From NCBI GenBank assembly GCA_049964655.1, contig JBMFXC010000001.1, positions 4,696 through 68,695 of the forward strand: a stretch of 64,000 nucleotides of DNA, in the 5' to 3' direction. This document shows, one piece after another, positions 34,495-43,958 of the stretch (position 1 is its first letter; every line of letters starts with the position of its first letter). This DNA comes from JAJZJT01 sp049964655 (GTDB lineage: Bacteria; Actinomycetota; Acidimicrobiia; Acidimicrobiales; RAAP-2). A program made the position numbers and the translations under genes. Under the pieces are notes generated by a model. That model worked only from the letters and a program-made list of their open reading frames with translations, did not search any database and had not been told where the DNA came from.

Positions 34495-34522
34495 GCGACC
34501 ACCTCCTTCGTGTCGCGCTGGC

Positions 34523-36133
34523 TCAGTACGAGAACTGCCCGACGAGCTGATCGAGGTCGCTGGCCATGCGGGCCAGCTCCCCCACCGACTGCTGCGCGTT
34601 CGTGGCGCCCGTGGCGGTGTCGCCGGCGGCCGTCGCCACACCGGCGATGTTCTGGGCGATGTCCGTCGACCCAGTGGCGGCCTCAGCGACATTTCGGCCG
34701 ATCTCGCTCGTCGTCGCCGTCTGCTCCTCGACGGCCGACGCGATGGTCGTCTGCGCCTCGTTGATCTGGCTCATGATCTCGCCGATCCGGTCGATCGCAC
34801 CCACCGCCGCTTCCGAGTCGTGCTGGATGGCCTCGATCCTGCCGGCGATCTCCTCCGTCGCCTTGGCGGTCTCCTTGGCCAGCTCCTTCACCTCGTTGGC
34901 GACGATGGCGAACCCCTTGCCCGCCTCGCCGGCCCGCGCCGCCTCGATGGTGGCGTTGAGCGCGAGGAGGTTCGTCTGCTCGGCGATCGACGTGATGACC
35001 TTCACGACCTCGCCGATCTCAGCGGTCGACTGGCCGAGCTTGGCGACGATCTCGTTCGTGCTCTGCGCCACCTCCACGCCCTGGCTGACGACCATGGTCG
35101 CTTCGGCGGCCGAATGGGCGATCTCCTTGATGGACGCCGACATCTCCTGGGCACCGGTCGCCACCGTCTGGACGTTCGTCGACACCTGCTCGGCGGCCGC
35201 CGACACGACGCCAGCCTGGGCCGACGTCTCCTCGGCGTTCCCGGCCATCTGCTGCACCAACGTCGAGAGCTCCTCCGAGGCCGCCGCCAGCGACTGCGAG
35301 TAGCCGCCAACAGACCCCATCGCCGTGCGGATGCGTCCGAGCGCTTTGTTCATGGCCGTGGCCATGCGCCCGATCTCGTCGCGAGTGGCGACGTCGACGG
35401 ACGGAGTCAGGTCGCCACCTGCAACCGTCTCCAGCACGTCGACCGTCTTGTTCAGCGGCCGCACGATGGAGCGGACGATGCCGATGGCGATGACCAAGGC
35501 CAGCACGACGGCCAGGATGGCGATCGCCAGGACCATTCCCTGCACGCTCGACGCCGACGACTCACCGCTGGATGCGTCCTTGGGGCTGCGGGCCAGCATG
35601 TCGGAGGTGATCGCGTCCAGCGGTGCGCGGATCTGCGAGCTGGCCAGCTTGCCCACGAGGCTCAGCGCCTTCGCCGTGTCGGCGGGGCCACCGGCAGCGA
35701 ACAGCTGGTTGATCTGATCGCACTGCGCCACGTACGTGTCGAACGACTTCTGGGCGGTGGCGAGGTTGCCACGACTCGTCCGGTCGAGCGATGCCGATGC
35801 CAGAGCGGCGAAGTCGGCGGGGATCCTCGTGGACAGGCTGGAGAACGTGGCGAGGTCGCTCGCGCTCGAGACCTTCCCTGCATAGTCGGCTGCGATGGCG
35901 TTCTCGTGGAGCGCCAGGTTGGTCGCGTCGAGGTCCGCCGACGCCGCCTTGTTGGCGACCACGGCATCCTCGTGCATCCGAGACATCGACGAGCTCCACG
36001 AGCTCGCCGTCGACAAGCCCAGAGCAGCGACGACCACGAGCAGGGCTGCGAGCAGGCCGAAGCCCATTCCCAGCCGCGTCGACACTTTGAGGTTGCCCAG
36101 AGTGAGCTTGTTGATCCTGGCGTTGCTTGTCAT
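34523..36133 (-). CDS. methyl-accepting chemotaxis protein
   Basis: Chemoreceptor of 536 aa. TM1 is at about 21-41, the periplasmic four-helix ligand domain at about 42-195, TM2 at about 200-218, then HAMP and the long signalling coiled coil. The hairpin tip reads EQTNLLALNATIEAARAGEAGKGFAIVANEVKELA. ATG 36133 has AGGAG 6 nt upstream. It starts the cheY-cheB-cheR-cheX run and is the only receptor in the window. The ligand is unknown. Confidence 0.93.
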   Translation of the reverse strand: MTSNARINKLTLGNLKVSTRLGMGFGLLAALLVVVAALGLSTASSWSSSMSRMHEDAVVANKAASADLDATNLALHENAIAADYAGKVSSASDLATFSSLSTRIPADFAALASASLDRTSRGNLATAQKSFDTYVAQCDQINQLFAAGGPADTAKALSLVGKLASSQIRAPLDAITSDMLARSPKDASSGESSASSVQGMVLAIAILAVVLALVIAIGIVRSIVRPLNKTVDVLETVAGGDLTPSVDVATRDEIGRMATAMNKALGRIRTAMGSVGGYSQSLAAASEELSTLVQQMAGNAEETSAQAGVVSAAAEQVSTNVQTVATGAQEMSASIKEIAHSAAEATMVVSQGVEVAQSTNEIVAKLGQSTAEIGEVVKVITSIAEQTNLLALNATIEAARAGEAGKGFAIVANEVKELAKETAKATEEIAGRIEAIQHDSEAAVGAIDRIGEIMSQINEAQTTIASAVEEQTATTSEIGRNVAEAATGSTDIAQNIAGVATAAGDTATGATNAQQSVGELARMASDLDQLVGQFSY

Positions 36134-36512
36134 TTCGACTCCTGTGCTCGCGCGACCATCCGGTCGGCATGTCGGTGTGGCCTCTACTGCGGGAACCTGG
36201 GCACCGTCTCGCAACCGGACCGAGCTGCACGAGCTGCGAGCCATGCCGGGGACTCCGGGTTCCTGTCGGTGGGGTTCCTGTCGGTGGGGTTCCTGTCGGT
36301 GGGGTTCCTGTCGGTGGGGTTCCTGTNNNNNNNNNNNNNNNNNNNNNNNNNNNNNNNNNNNNNNNNNNNNNNNNNNNNNNNNNNNNNNNNNNNNNNNNNN
36401 NNNNNNNNNNNNNNNNNNNNNNNNNNCGGTGGGGTTGTGATCGAGCGAAGAAGGGGAACTGGTGATCGCGGGTTCGGGGCGGTCGGGGTGCACCCGGGAT
36501 GAGCGGGGCCTC
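36134..36512. other. intergenic region with 15-bp repeats and a 100-N gap
   Basis: Between cheW and the receptor gene. Four copies of TCGGTGGGGTTCCTG occupy 36266-36325 and run into 100 N at 36327-36426; the right edge resumes inside a similar unit (CGGTGGGGTT). The true array length is unknown. No gene is seen. The receptor promoter must lie between the array and 36133. Confidence 0.85.
36266..36325. repeat. 15-bp tandem repeat next to gap
   Basis: Four perfect copies of TCGGTGGGGTTCCTG in the cheW-receptor spacer. On the minus strand each unit contains AGGAACCCC. It appears non-coding. Confidence 0.9.
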
Positions 36513-36944
36513 CTAGGGGGCGGAGCGGGCGAGGAAGCGTTCCGTGTCGAGCAGGAGGAGGAGGCGCCCATCGAGCTTGAACGTGCCGAGGATCAGCTCG
36601 CGAGTCGACCCGGTCACCGTTTCCGGCGGTGGCTCGAAGTCGTCGTCCGAGACCATCACCACGTCGCCGATCTGGTCGACCAGCAGGCTGACAGCGCCAT
36701 CGCCCGCCTTCAGGACGACGTTCATCCGAGGGCTCGGCCCGCTCGCCTCGAGACCGAGCCGGCGGCGTAGGTCGAGCGCGGTCACGATCTCCCCGCGGAG
36801 GTTGATGAGGCCGGCGACTTCGTCAGGAGCCAGGGGGACTGGTGTCGTGGGCTGCTGCCGGAGGACCTCCGCAACGTCCTCGACGTCGACACCGAGGTGC
36901 AAGCCCCCGATGACGAACGTGCACAACTTCCGTTCAGCGTGCAT
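36513..36944 (-). CDS. cheW: chemotaxis coupling protein CheW
   Basis: Adaptor of 143 aa linking receptor and CheA. It starts RKLCTFVIGGLHLGVDVEDVAEVL, then PLAPDEVAGLINLRGEIVTALDLRRRLGL and SLLVDQIGDVVMV, all CheW hallmarks. The ATG shares one base with the cheA stop (TGATG), so the two are translationally coupled. Confidence 0.93.
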   Translation of the reverse strand: MHAERKLCTFVIGGLHLGVDVEDVAEVLRQQPTTPVPLAPDEVAGLINLRGEIVTALDLRRRLGLEASGPSPRMNVVLKAGDGAVSLLVDQIGDVVMVSDDDFEPPPETVTGSTRELILGTFKLDGRLLLLLDTERFLARSAP

Positions 36945-39418
36945 CAGGCCACCACCTCGTCTGCCACTTCGGTCAGGTCTCTGATGCCGGCGGCGTCGAT
37001 GACCGCGCCGATGTCCACCAGGTCGGCCACGCCGCCCCGGACGATGGTGGCTCCGGCGAGGCCAGCTGGTCCCCCGCTGGCACCCTGCACCTCCACCCGC
37101 TCCCGGATGATGTCGACGACCTCGTCGACGACGAGGCCGACGCTCGACGTGCCACTGCCGTGGACGACCACGTTGAGACGCGGGCGGTCGGCAAGGGACC
37201 GGCTGCCGTCCTCCACTATGGAGGACAGGTCCACGACCGGCAGGATCCGACTTCCGTACTGGACGACCGCGTGGCGACCTGCTGTCTCGAGCGCACTGCT
37301 CGGGAACTCCTCGAGGCGGGCGACCTCTCCGAGCGGAATCGCGAGCGTGCGCCGGTGCTCCCCGGTCGCCACAAGGAGGAGGTTCATCGTGGCACCGCTG
37401 TCCTCGGGATCGCCGGCGGCGTCGAGCGCCGTCCCGTGGTCACCGCGTTGCTCGGTGACGACGTGCCCCTGCCGGGCAAGGCCGAGGACGTCCAAGATGA
37501 GCGCCACGCGCCCGTCGCCCATGATGGTCGCCCCGGCGAACGCAGCGATCCCCTTGACGTGCGCTCCCAGGGGCTTCACGACGATCTCCTCCGTGTCGTT
37601 GACGTCATCCACGACGAGCCCGAACGTGCGGTCGTCCACCTGCAGGACGACGATGGAGACAGCGCGTCGTTCCGGGCCGTCGTGGGGGACGCCGAGCGTC
37701 TCGTCGAGGTAGATGAGCGGGAGCAGCCGCCCCCGCAGGCGGTAGACGGGAGCGCCTCGGATGTCCTCGATCGCACGCTCAGCCTGGTCCGCCTCGACTC
37801 GCACCAGTTCGACCAGGTTCACCTGTGGAATGGCGTAGCGTTCACCGCCGCACGTGACCATCAGGGCCGGGATGATCGCCAGCGTGAGCGGGATCTTGAC
37901 CCGCAGCGTCGTGCCCTGGCCGAGCTCGCTCTGGATGTCGACCGTCCCGCCGATCTGCTCGATGTTGGTCTTGACCACGTCCATGCCGACACCGCGACCC
38001 GAGACGTTCGTGACCTTGTCCGCGGTGGAGAACCCAGGCGAGAAGATGAGGCTCACCAGCTCGCGCTCTCCGAGCGCGCGGCTCTGCGCCTCGGTCACGA
38101 GGCCGCGCTCGACGGCCTTGGCTCGGACGCGCTCGGGGTCGATCCCGCCCCCGTCGTCGGACACTTCGATGTTGACCTGACCGCTCTCGTGGAAGGCTCG
38201 CAGCCGGATCCGGCCCTCGCCCGGCTTGGAAGCGGCGGAGCGCTCCTCGGGCGTCTCGATGCCGTGGTCGACGGCGTTCCGGATCACGTGGGTCAAGGGG
38301 TCCCTGATCGCCTCGATGATCGTCTTGTCGAGCTCCGTGTGCTCACCCTCCATCTCGACGCGCACCTGCTTCCCACAGGTCATCGCCAGGTCACGCACGA
38401 CACGTGGGAACTTGCTCCAGACGTTGCGTATCGGCTGCATCCGCGTCTTCATCACGGCCTCCTGCAGCTCGGTGGTGATGAGGTTGAGCCGCTGGAAGGT
38501 GCCCGTGGAGAGCGAGTCGCGATTGGCGTCATGCTGCAGGATCTGGTTGCGCGCCAAGACGAGCTCGCTCACCAGGTTCATGAGGTCGTCGAGCAAGCCG
38601 ACGTCGACGCGCACGCTGCTGTCGGAGACCGATGCCCGTTGCTCAGTCTGGACCTCGACGGCGTCGGCCCCTGCAGCCTCCCTCGTGACAGCGTGGTCGA
38701 CGGGCACCTCCCCGACACGGCGGTCGTCATCGACTCGCTTGGAGGTGCTTTCGAGCACGAACGCGTCCGGCCTTGCCTCGCCAGGGGCCACCAAGGTCAC
38801 CTCCGGCCGTCCAACAGGCCCGTCGGCACCGAGACCGTCCTCGGCGAGGACGCGCCCACGCCCTCCCCCGCCTGCGTTGGCGCGTGTGGCGGTCGAGGCC
38901 GACACGGTCTCACAGGCAGCAGGAGCGTCTCCGAGACCGATCCCGTCGGCCGAGGCCTCGGCCTTCACCTCGATCTCCGGATCCGCGCTCTCACGGAGCT
39001 CGGCGCCGTTGGCCGGAGCGTCCGCCCTCTCATCCGCCTGCTGCAGTGCCTCCAGCCTCGCGACGAGCTCGCTCCAGTCGCCCTCCCCATCCGTCCCGTT
39101 GGCCTCGATGGAGGCCAGCATGAGGCGCACGGCGTCGACGAGGGAGAGCAGCGTGGACGCGATCGGCGGGCTCAGGCAGAGCTGCCCGTCTCGGATCCTG
39201 CTGAGGAGACTTTCGCCAACGTGCGTGACGCTCTCGAGCTTCTCATACCCAAGGAATCCGCACGTCCCTTTAATCGTATGTACACTACGGAATATGCTAG
39301 CTACCAGTTCATTTCTGGCTGGGTCTTGCTCAAGAGCGAGCAGATCAGCATCGAGGCGATCAAGATTCTCGTAGCTCTCTACGAGGAACTCTTCAACCAC
39401 TTCATCGACTTCGGACAT
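36944..39418 (-). CDS. cheA: chemotaxis histidine kinase CheA with extra CheW-like domain
   Basis: Kinase of 824 aa. The P1 domain has phospho-His47 in SVHTIKGTCGFLG. A long low-complexity linker (about 130-265) replaces a clear P2. P3 dimerisation begins VDVGLLDDLMNLVSELVLARNQ. P4 has the N box (HVIRNAVDHGIE), G1 (VSDDGGGID), F and GRGVGMDVV boxes. The P5 CheW-like domain is followed by a second CheW-like domain (from MNLLLVATGEHRRTLAIPLGEV). The first ~100 codons are markedly richer in A/T than the rest. An inverted repeat lies 40 nt upstream. Confidence 0.93.
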   Translation of the reverse strand: MSEVDEVVEEFLVESYENLDRLDADLLALEQDPARNELVASIFRSVHTIKGTCGFLGYEKLESVTHVGESLLSRIRDGQLCLSPPIASTLLSLVDAVRLMLASIEANGTDGEGDWSELVARLEALQQADERADAPANGAELRESADPEIEVKAEASADGIGLGDAPAACETVSASTATRANAGGGGRGRVLAEDGLGADGPVGRPEVTLVAPGEARPDAFVLESTSKRVDDDRRVGEVPVDHAVTREAAGADAVEVQTEQRASVSDSSVRVDVGLLDDLMNLVSELVLARNQILQHDANRDSLSTGTFQRLNLITTELQEAVMKTRMQPIRNVWSKFPRVVRDLAMTCGKQVRVEMEGEHTELDKTIIEAIRDPLTHVIRNAVDHGIETPEERSAASKPGEGRIRLRAFHESGQVNIEVSDDGGGIDPERVRAKAVERGLVTEAQSRALGERELVSLIFSPGFSTADKVTNVSGRGVGMDVVKTNIEQIGGTVDIQSELGQGTTLRVKIPLTLAIIPALMVTCGGERYAIPQVNLVELVRVEADQAERAIEDIRGAPVYRLRGRLLPLIYLDETLGVPHDGPERRAVSIVVLQVDDRTFGLVVDDVNDTEEIVVKPLGAHVKGIAAFAGATIMGDGRVALILDVLGLARQGHVVTEQRGDHGTALDAAGDPEDSGATMNLLLVATGEHRRTLAIPLGEVARLEEFPSSALETAGRHAVVQYGSRILPVVDLSSIVEDGSRSLADRPRLNVVVHGSGTSSVGLVVDEVVDIIRERVEVQGASGGPAGLAGATIVRGGVADLVDIGAVIDAAGIRDLTEVADEVVA

Positions 39419-39968
39419 GTTCGGAACACCTCAAGAGGGTCAGTCGGGAAGACCGGCATGCACTACCTCGGCAGTGCACATCAGCCGCTTGAACAATTTC
39501 CTCACGGCACAGATGGTCGGAGCCGATTTCGGACTGCAGCCGCAATCATGCGGTACAAAGCGTCCCCTATGCAGACAGAACGTCCAGCGGACAACGACGA
39601 CAACGCGCTGGGCGGAGAACAGGTGCCAACGGTGAAGCGCCGTCCCCTTGTCCGGTATGACGACCATGATCCGGGATGCGTCGATTGTTGCGAAGCGGCG
39701 GGCTGGTCTCCGCACCGAGTGCGTATCGAGTCGTTCTCGGACAGGTGGTCACCACCGGAGCAATGCCCACGCCCGGTTCTCGCGGCAGGCGGCGTCCCGA
39801 GGAGAGCTGCAGCCTGCCTCTGGCCAGGTCTGCGCACCTGTTCCTGGGCGAGCTCAGCGGGCCACCAGCGTGCGGCGCGCAGACAGACCTGCCGCCGCTC
39901 GCCTGGTCGGTGACGCTCGGCGCGGGACGACCGGACGGCGTCGGCCAGGTGGTATCGTGCCGAGGCAC
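39419..39968. promoter_or_regulatory. cheA upstream region with inverted repeat
   Basis: About 550 bases with lower GC than the window average and no supported gene. TGCACTACC at 39459-39467 and GGCAGTGCA at 39470-39478 form an inverted repeat (8 of 9 pairs, 2-nt centre), an operator or leader hairpin candidate for cheA. The right edge meets the tRNA-Val gene. Confidence 0.4.
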
Positions 39969-40044
39969 GGGCCGTTGGCGCAGTTGGTAGCGCACTTGCA
40001 TGACGCGCAAGGGGTCAGAGGTTCGAGTCCTCTACGGCCCACCA
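39969..40044 (+). tRNA. tRNA-Val(GAC)
   Basis: 76 nt with encoded CCA. GGGCCGT pairs with ACGGCCC in the acceptor stem. The anticodon stem CTTGC/GCAAG encloses ATGACGC with anticodon GAC at 40002-40004. The T arm is AGAGG-TTCGAGT-CCTCT. It stands at the left border of the mobile island. Confidence 0.95.
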
Positions 40045-40105
40045 CGAGCATTCTGAGAATCGGTGCTGATCGCGCCGGTCGTCCTGTGGACCGTCCCTGG
40101 CGGAA

Positions 40106-40155
40106 TCGAACGGACTTGGTGGTTACAGCATCGAACGGACTTGGCGGTTACAGCG
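40106..40155. repeat. 25-bp tandem duplication
   Basis: Two adjacent 25-bp copies beginning TCGAACGGACTTGG differ at two positions. The stop codon of the truncated PIN gene lies in the second copy. Probably a small duplication at the island edge. Confidence 0.85.
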
Positions 40156-40330
40156 TCGGGATCGTCTCGAAACGCTGCCGCCCTCGGAACCGGTAGATCT
40201 GAAAGTCGGTGTCGAGGGTGAAGATCCGCCGGTCACCGCGCTCCTCGGCCAGTGCCACGAGAGTGGCGTCGGCCAGGTCCATCGGTCGATCCGCATACTG
40301 GTCCATCAACCGAGCGCTCCGGTCGACGGC
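40148..40330 (-). pseudogene. PIN-domain toxin fragment cut by IS21
   Basis: The last 60 codons of a VapC-type ribonuclease: MDLADATLVALAEERGDRRIFTLDTDF, where D-A-T and the late T-L-D-x-D-F pattern are PIN acidic motifs. The reading frame runs directly into the left terminal repeat of the IS21 element at 40331. No N-terminal part is seen on the far side, so the insertion was followed by a deletion or rearrangement. Confidence 0.8.
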
Positions 40331-40486
40331 TGTCAGCCGCCACGATCATGGGACCACATGACGGCAGTTTCCGCCACCGTCATGGGACCACCCTTCCGCC
40401 AGTCATGGGACCACCCCTGAATCCACCAATGCCGGCCGGTAATCAACTCGGCTGGGCACCTCGATCCACAACGGAGGGTGTGCCCG

Positions 40487-42052
40487 ATGGCATTCAGGGA
40501 GGTATCAGTGACGCAGGTCAGAGAAGTGCTTCGACGGTGGCTGCGCGATGACGAGGGGCTCCGGCTCGTCGCCACCGGCGCCGGTGTCGACCGGAAGACA
40601 GTCCGCCGCTACGTGGAAGCGGCCGTGGCTCTCGGGCTCGATCGCAGCGGCGGTGAGGACCAGCTCACCGACGAGCTGATCGGCGGGGTCTGTGAGGCGG
40701 TCCGCCCGGCCCGCCCGAACGGCCACGGTGCGGCCTGGGAGCTGCTCAGTTCCCACCAGGCCGACATCCAGGCGTGGGTCGACGACGACCACACCATGGC
40801 CAAGATCGGCGACTTCCTCGTCCGCCGTGGGGTCAAGGTTCCCGAGCGCACGCTGCAGCGGTTCTGCGTCGAGCGCTGCGGTGCCGGGAAGAAGAAGACC
40901 ACCCTCCGGGTGGCCGACGGCGATCCGGGCAAGGAGCTCCAGGGTGACTTCGGGCGGATGGGGATCATCTTCGATCCCCACACCGAGCGACGCCGGGTCG
41001 TCCATGCCCTCATCGTGGTGGCGGTGTGGTCCCGACACATGTTCGTCTGGCTGACCTTCGGCCAGACGACGAGCGACGTGATCGCCGGTCTCGATGCCGC
41101 CTGGTCGTTCTTCGGGGGTGTCTTCCCGATCCTCATCCCCGACAACCTGACGCCGGTCATCACCAAGGCGGAGCCCACCGAGCCGAGGATCAACGACACC
41201 TTCTTGGAGTACGCACAAGAGCGCGGGTTCCTCATCGATGCCGCCCGGGTCCGCCACCCCAAGGACAAGCCGCGGGTCGAACGCCAGGTGCCGTTCGTGC
41301 GCGGTCGGTTCTTCAAGGGCGAGACGTTCGTCGACCTGGCCGACGCCCAGCGCCGGGTCGAGAAGTGGTGTGCGACCGGGGCGGGCATGCGCATCCACGG
41401 CACGACACGGTGCCGACCCGCAGAGGAGTTCGTGGCGAGCGAGCAGGGGCTCCTGCTCCCGACACCGACCGCCCCCTATGACGTCCCGGTGTTCTCGACA
41501 CCCAAGGTCCACCGGGACCACCACGTGGAGGTGGCCCGGGCCATCTACTCGGTCCCCGGCAACCTGATCGGGACCACGCTCACCGCCCGAGCCGATCGCT
41601 CCACCGTCAAGCTCTACGCCAAGGGATCCCTGGTCAAAGTCCATCCCCGCCAGGCGCCCGGTGGACGGGTGACCGACCCGGAGGACCTGCCCCAAGAGCG
41701 CACCGCCTACGCCCTGCGGGACATCGACCACCTCATCAAGATGGCCCACACCCACGGGGAGGCGATCGGGATCTACGTCGAGGCTGTGCTGGACAACCCG
41801 CTGCCCTGGACCAAGATGCGCCAGGCCTACCGGCTGCTCGGCCTGGTGAAGAAGTGGGGCCCCGAGCGGGTGGAGCTGGCGTGCACGCGAGCCCTCGAGG
41901 CGGAGGCGATCAACGTCAACCTGATCGCCCGGATGATCGAGCGGGCGACCGAGGCCGAACCGACAGCACGCCCCCCGGAGCCCACGCCGATCCGGGGCCG
42001 CTTCGCCCGCGACACGTCCGAGTTCGCGGTGACCACCGAGGTGTCCAAGTGA
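40487..42052 (+). CDS. istA: IS21 transposase IstA
   Basis: DDE transposase of 521 aa. An N-terminal HTH (VREVLRRWLRDDEGLRLVATGAGVDRKTVRRYV) precedes the RNase-H-like core: GDFGRMGIIF with the first Asp, PDNLTPVI with the second, and RHPKDKPRVERQV with the Glu. ATG 40487 has GGAGG 9 nt upstream; GTG 40478 is an alternative. The stop overlaps the istB start (GTGA). Confidence 0.93.
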   Translation: MAFREVSVTQVREVLRRWLRDDEGLRLVATGAGVDRKTVRRYVEAAVALGLDRSGGEDQLTDELIGGVCEAVRPARPNGHGAAWELLSSHQADIQAWVDDDHTMAKIGDFLVRRGVKVPERTLQRFCVERCGAGKKKTTLRVADGDPGKELQGDFGRMGIIFDPHTERRRVVHALIVVAVWSRHMFVWLTFGQTTSDVIAGLDAAWSFFGGVFPILIPDNLTPVITKAEPTEPRINDTFLEYAQERGFLIDAARVRHPKDKPRVERQVPFVRGRFFKGETFVDLADAQRRVEKWCATGAGMRIHGTTRCRPAEEFVASEQGLLLPTPTAPYDVPVFSTPKVHRDHHVEVARAIYSVPGNLIGTTLTARADRSTVKLYAKGSLVKVHPRQAPGGRVTDPEDLPQERTAYALRDIDHLIKMAHTHGEAIGIYVEAVLDNPLPWTKMRQAYRLLGLVKKWGPERVELACTRALEAEAINVNLIARMIERATEAEPTARPPEPTPIRGRFARDTSEFAVTTEVSK

Positions 42053-42858
42053 GCGCCCCGGCACCGGTGGTCTCGGCCGGGCTCCGGTCCATCCTGTCCA
42101 CCTTGCGGCTCGGCCAGATGGTCGACACGCTGCCCGAGCGACTGGCCACGGCACGGGAGTGCTCGATGCCGCACGTCGACTTCTTGGAGATGGTGCTCGC
42201 CGACGAGGTGGCCCGCCGGGAGCAGAGGTCGGCCGGGGTCCGCGCCAAGGCGGCCCACCTCGACCCGTCGATGGTCGCCGACGCGTGGGACGACACGGCC
42301 GCGGTCACCTACGACCGGGCGATCTGGGCCGAGCTCACCACGTTGCGCTTCGTCGACGACAACCACAACGCACTGATCCTCGGGCCGGTCGGCGTGGGCA
42401 AGACGTTCCTCGCCACCGCCCTCGGGCACATCGCCTGTCGCCGTCGCTACCGGGTCCACTTCGAACGGGCGGACAAGCTGTTCAAGCGGCTGAAGGCTGC
42501 CCGGCTCGACAACAGCGTGGAGGCAGAGCTCCGGAAGCTCATCTCGGTCGACCTGCTCGTGATCGATGACTTCGCCCTCCACCCACTCGACACCACCGAG
42601 ACGAACGACTTCTACGAGCTGGTCGTGGAGCGGCACCGCAAGGGGGCGACGGTGATCACGGCGAACCGCGACCCGAGCGAGTTCCTCGCGCAGATGGCCG
42701 ATCCGTTGCTGGCCCAGTCTGCCGTCGACCGGCTCCAGAGTGCGGCCTACGAACTGGTCGTCGAGGGCGAGTCCTACCGCAAGCGGCAGAAGCCGCGAGC
42801 CGGTTCGGAGACCAAGGTCACCGAGACGCCGCGCACCCGCACGAGGCCAACTGGTTGA
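42049..42858 (+). CDS. istB: IS21 helper ATPase IstB
   Basis: AAA+ protein of 269 aa that loads IstA on target DNA. Walker A is LGPVGVGKT, Walker B LLVIDDFAL, and the sensor region reads ATVITANRDPSEFLAQMADPLLAQSAVDRL. The GTG overlaps the istA stop by 4 nt. Full length for the family. Confidence 0.93.
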   Translation: MSAPAPVVSAGLRSILSTLRLGQMVDTLPERLATARECSMPHVDFLEMVLADEVARREQRSAGVRAKAAHLDPSMVADAWDDTAAVTYDRAIWAELTTLRFVDDNHNALILGPVGVGKTFLATALGHIACRRRYRVHFERADKLFKRLKAARLDNSVEAELRKLISVDLLVIDDFALHPLDTTETNDFYELVVERHRKGATVITANRDPSEFLAQMADPLLAQSAVDRLQSAAYELVVEGESYRKRQKPRAGSETKVTETPRTRTRPTG

Positions 42859-42964
42859 CATCGCCGGGCCGGTCCGGAAGCATCACGGGCGACCGGCACG
42901 GTGAGGGACGAGGTGGTCCCATGCTCGTGGCGGAAGGGTGGTCCCATGAGGGTGGCGGGTGACA

Positions 42965-43325
42965 GCCGCGCATGCTCGAGGAGCTCGCCGTCGCCCGGGT
43001 CGACGGCCGCCTTTCGCTGCTCATGGCCCGATGGGCCCGGGTCGAGGTCCTTGTTGTCGACGACTTCCTCCTGCGCCCTCTCACCGCCGAGCAGTCCGCG
43101 GACGTCCTGGGAGTGATCGAAGACCGCCACGGACTCCACTCCACGATCTTCACGAGCCAGCTCCCGATCGCCCACTGGCACGAGGCCATCGGCGACCCGA
43201 CCCTCGCCGATGCCATCATGGACCGGGTCCTCCAACGCATCCATCGCATCGAGCTCGACGGCGACTCCATGCGGCGCCCGGCCGACGAAGGGAAGCGCCG
43301 GGCCCGCAAGCCGGCCAGCGAGTAG
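42965..43325 (+). pseudogene. C-terminal istB remnant of a second IS21-like element
   Basis: Starts directly at the right end of the intact element and encodes VEVLVVDDFLLRPLTAEQSADVLGVIEDRHGLHSTIFTSQLP, the Walker B to sensor part of an IstB. The sequence differs strongly from the intact IstB, so it derives from another IS21 subgroup. The N-terminal half with Walker A is missing. Confidence 0.8.
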
Positions 43326-43562
43326 GCCATGCCACGACCAGCCGACCGTTACGACGAACCCACCAGGGAGGTGAACCCGAGGGCCTGAACCCGCCGACAC
43401 CCACGACCGCACGATCCTGACCATCCGCGTCCGGAAACTCCGGAACGGGTGTACGGATACTCCGGAATGCTCAGCCAGGATCCTGACCTGCACCTTCGCG
43501 TCGGTGATCGGAACGGTGCGCGAACCGCATACTCCTCGACCAGCGGGGTGACCGTTCGGCGG
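43326..43562. other. spacer with decayed recombinase tail
   Basis: No intact gene. A minus-strand stretch around 43500-43535 (EEYAVRAPFRS) resembles the C-terminal end of the serine-recombinase remnant farther right; a 17-bp segment is shared with 44373-44389. Remnant mobile DNA. Confidence 0.35.
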
Positions 43563-43958
43563 TCAGATGCCGACGACGTGGACGAGATCGCCGAGCCCGG
43601 CGAAGTCGTCGGGATCTCGGGTGTAGAGCGCCAAGCCGTTGGCGTGCGCGGTGGCGGCGATGAGCAGGTCGGCAACGCGCCGTCGATGTGACCGACCCGT
43701 TTCTGCGACGGCGGCCACGATCTGTCCGTAGCTCCGAGCCGCGGTGGCATCGAAGGGAAGTGGCTCGAAGGCCGCCTCGACCTGCTGGAGACGAGCCTGA
43801 CGGCGTGCGCTCTCGGAACTGGAGGTAGCGAGGTGTGGCCCAGCAGCCAGCTCGGCGAGGGTGATCGCACACACAGCGACCTCTTCTGGAAGGGCAGCAG
43901 CAACCGTCGGATCGTCCCAGTCGATGACAACCGAGGTGTCGAGTAGGCCCGTTGGCAT
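43563..43958 (-). CDS. vapC: VapC-type PIN-domain toxin
   Basis: Mg-dependent ribonuclease toxin of 131 aa. LLDTSVVIDWDD carries the first Asp, TLAELAAG the Glu, and VADLLIAATAHANGLALYTRDPDDF the remaining acidic residues. The set is complete. The ATG starts directly after the antitoxin stop (TAG/ATG). Cleaves RNA when the antitoxin is lost; the target is unknown. Confidence 0.9.
   Translation of the reverse strand: MPTGLLDTSVVIDWDDPTVAAALPEEVAVCAITLAELAAGPHLATSSSESARRQARLQQVEAAFEPLPFDATAARSYGQIVAAVAETGRSHRRRVADLLIAATAHANGLALYTRDPDDFAGLGDLVHVVGI

Larger units (their letters stand above)
40331..42964 (+). mobile_element. IS21-family insertion sequence
   Basis: Complete element of 2634 bp with istA and istB. 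The terminal inverted repeats, 40331-40357 and 42938-42964, begin TGTCA and agree at 24 of 27 positions. The 11-mer CATGGGACCAC recurs at 40347, 40381 and 40404 on the left and inverted at 42913 and 42938 on the right, the multiple transposase-binding sites of IS21. No target duplication is seen. The left flank is a PIN toxin gene and the right flank an older istB fragment. Both genes are intact, so it may still be active. Confidence 0.93.

Noticed and set aside
39440..39715. A 91-codon minus-strand ORF upstream of cheA
   Set aside because: No ribosome site, no family-like sequence, and composition unlike a coding gene.
40505..42154. A 549-codon antisense ORF over istA
   Set aside because: It mirrors the istA coding frame and has no recognisable protein signature.
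40331..42964. Target-site duplication of the IS21 element
   Set aside because: Flanking bases ...GACGGC and GCCGCG... give no direct repeat of 4-8 bp; the flanks are unrelated genes.
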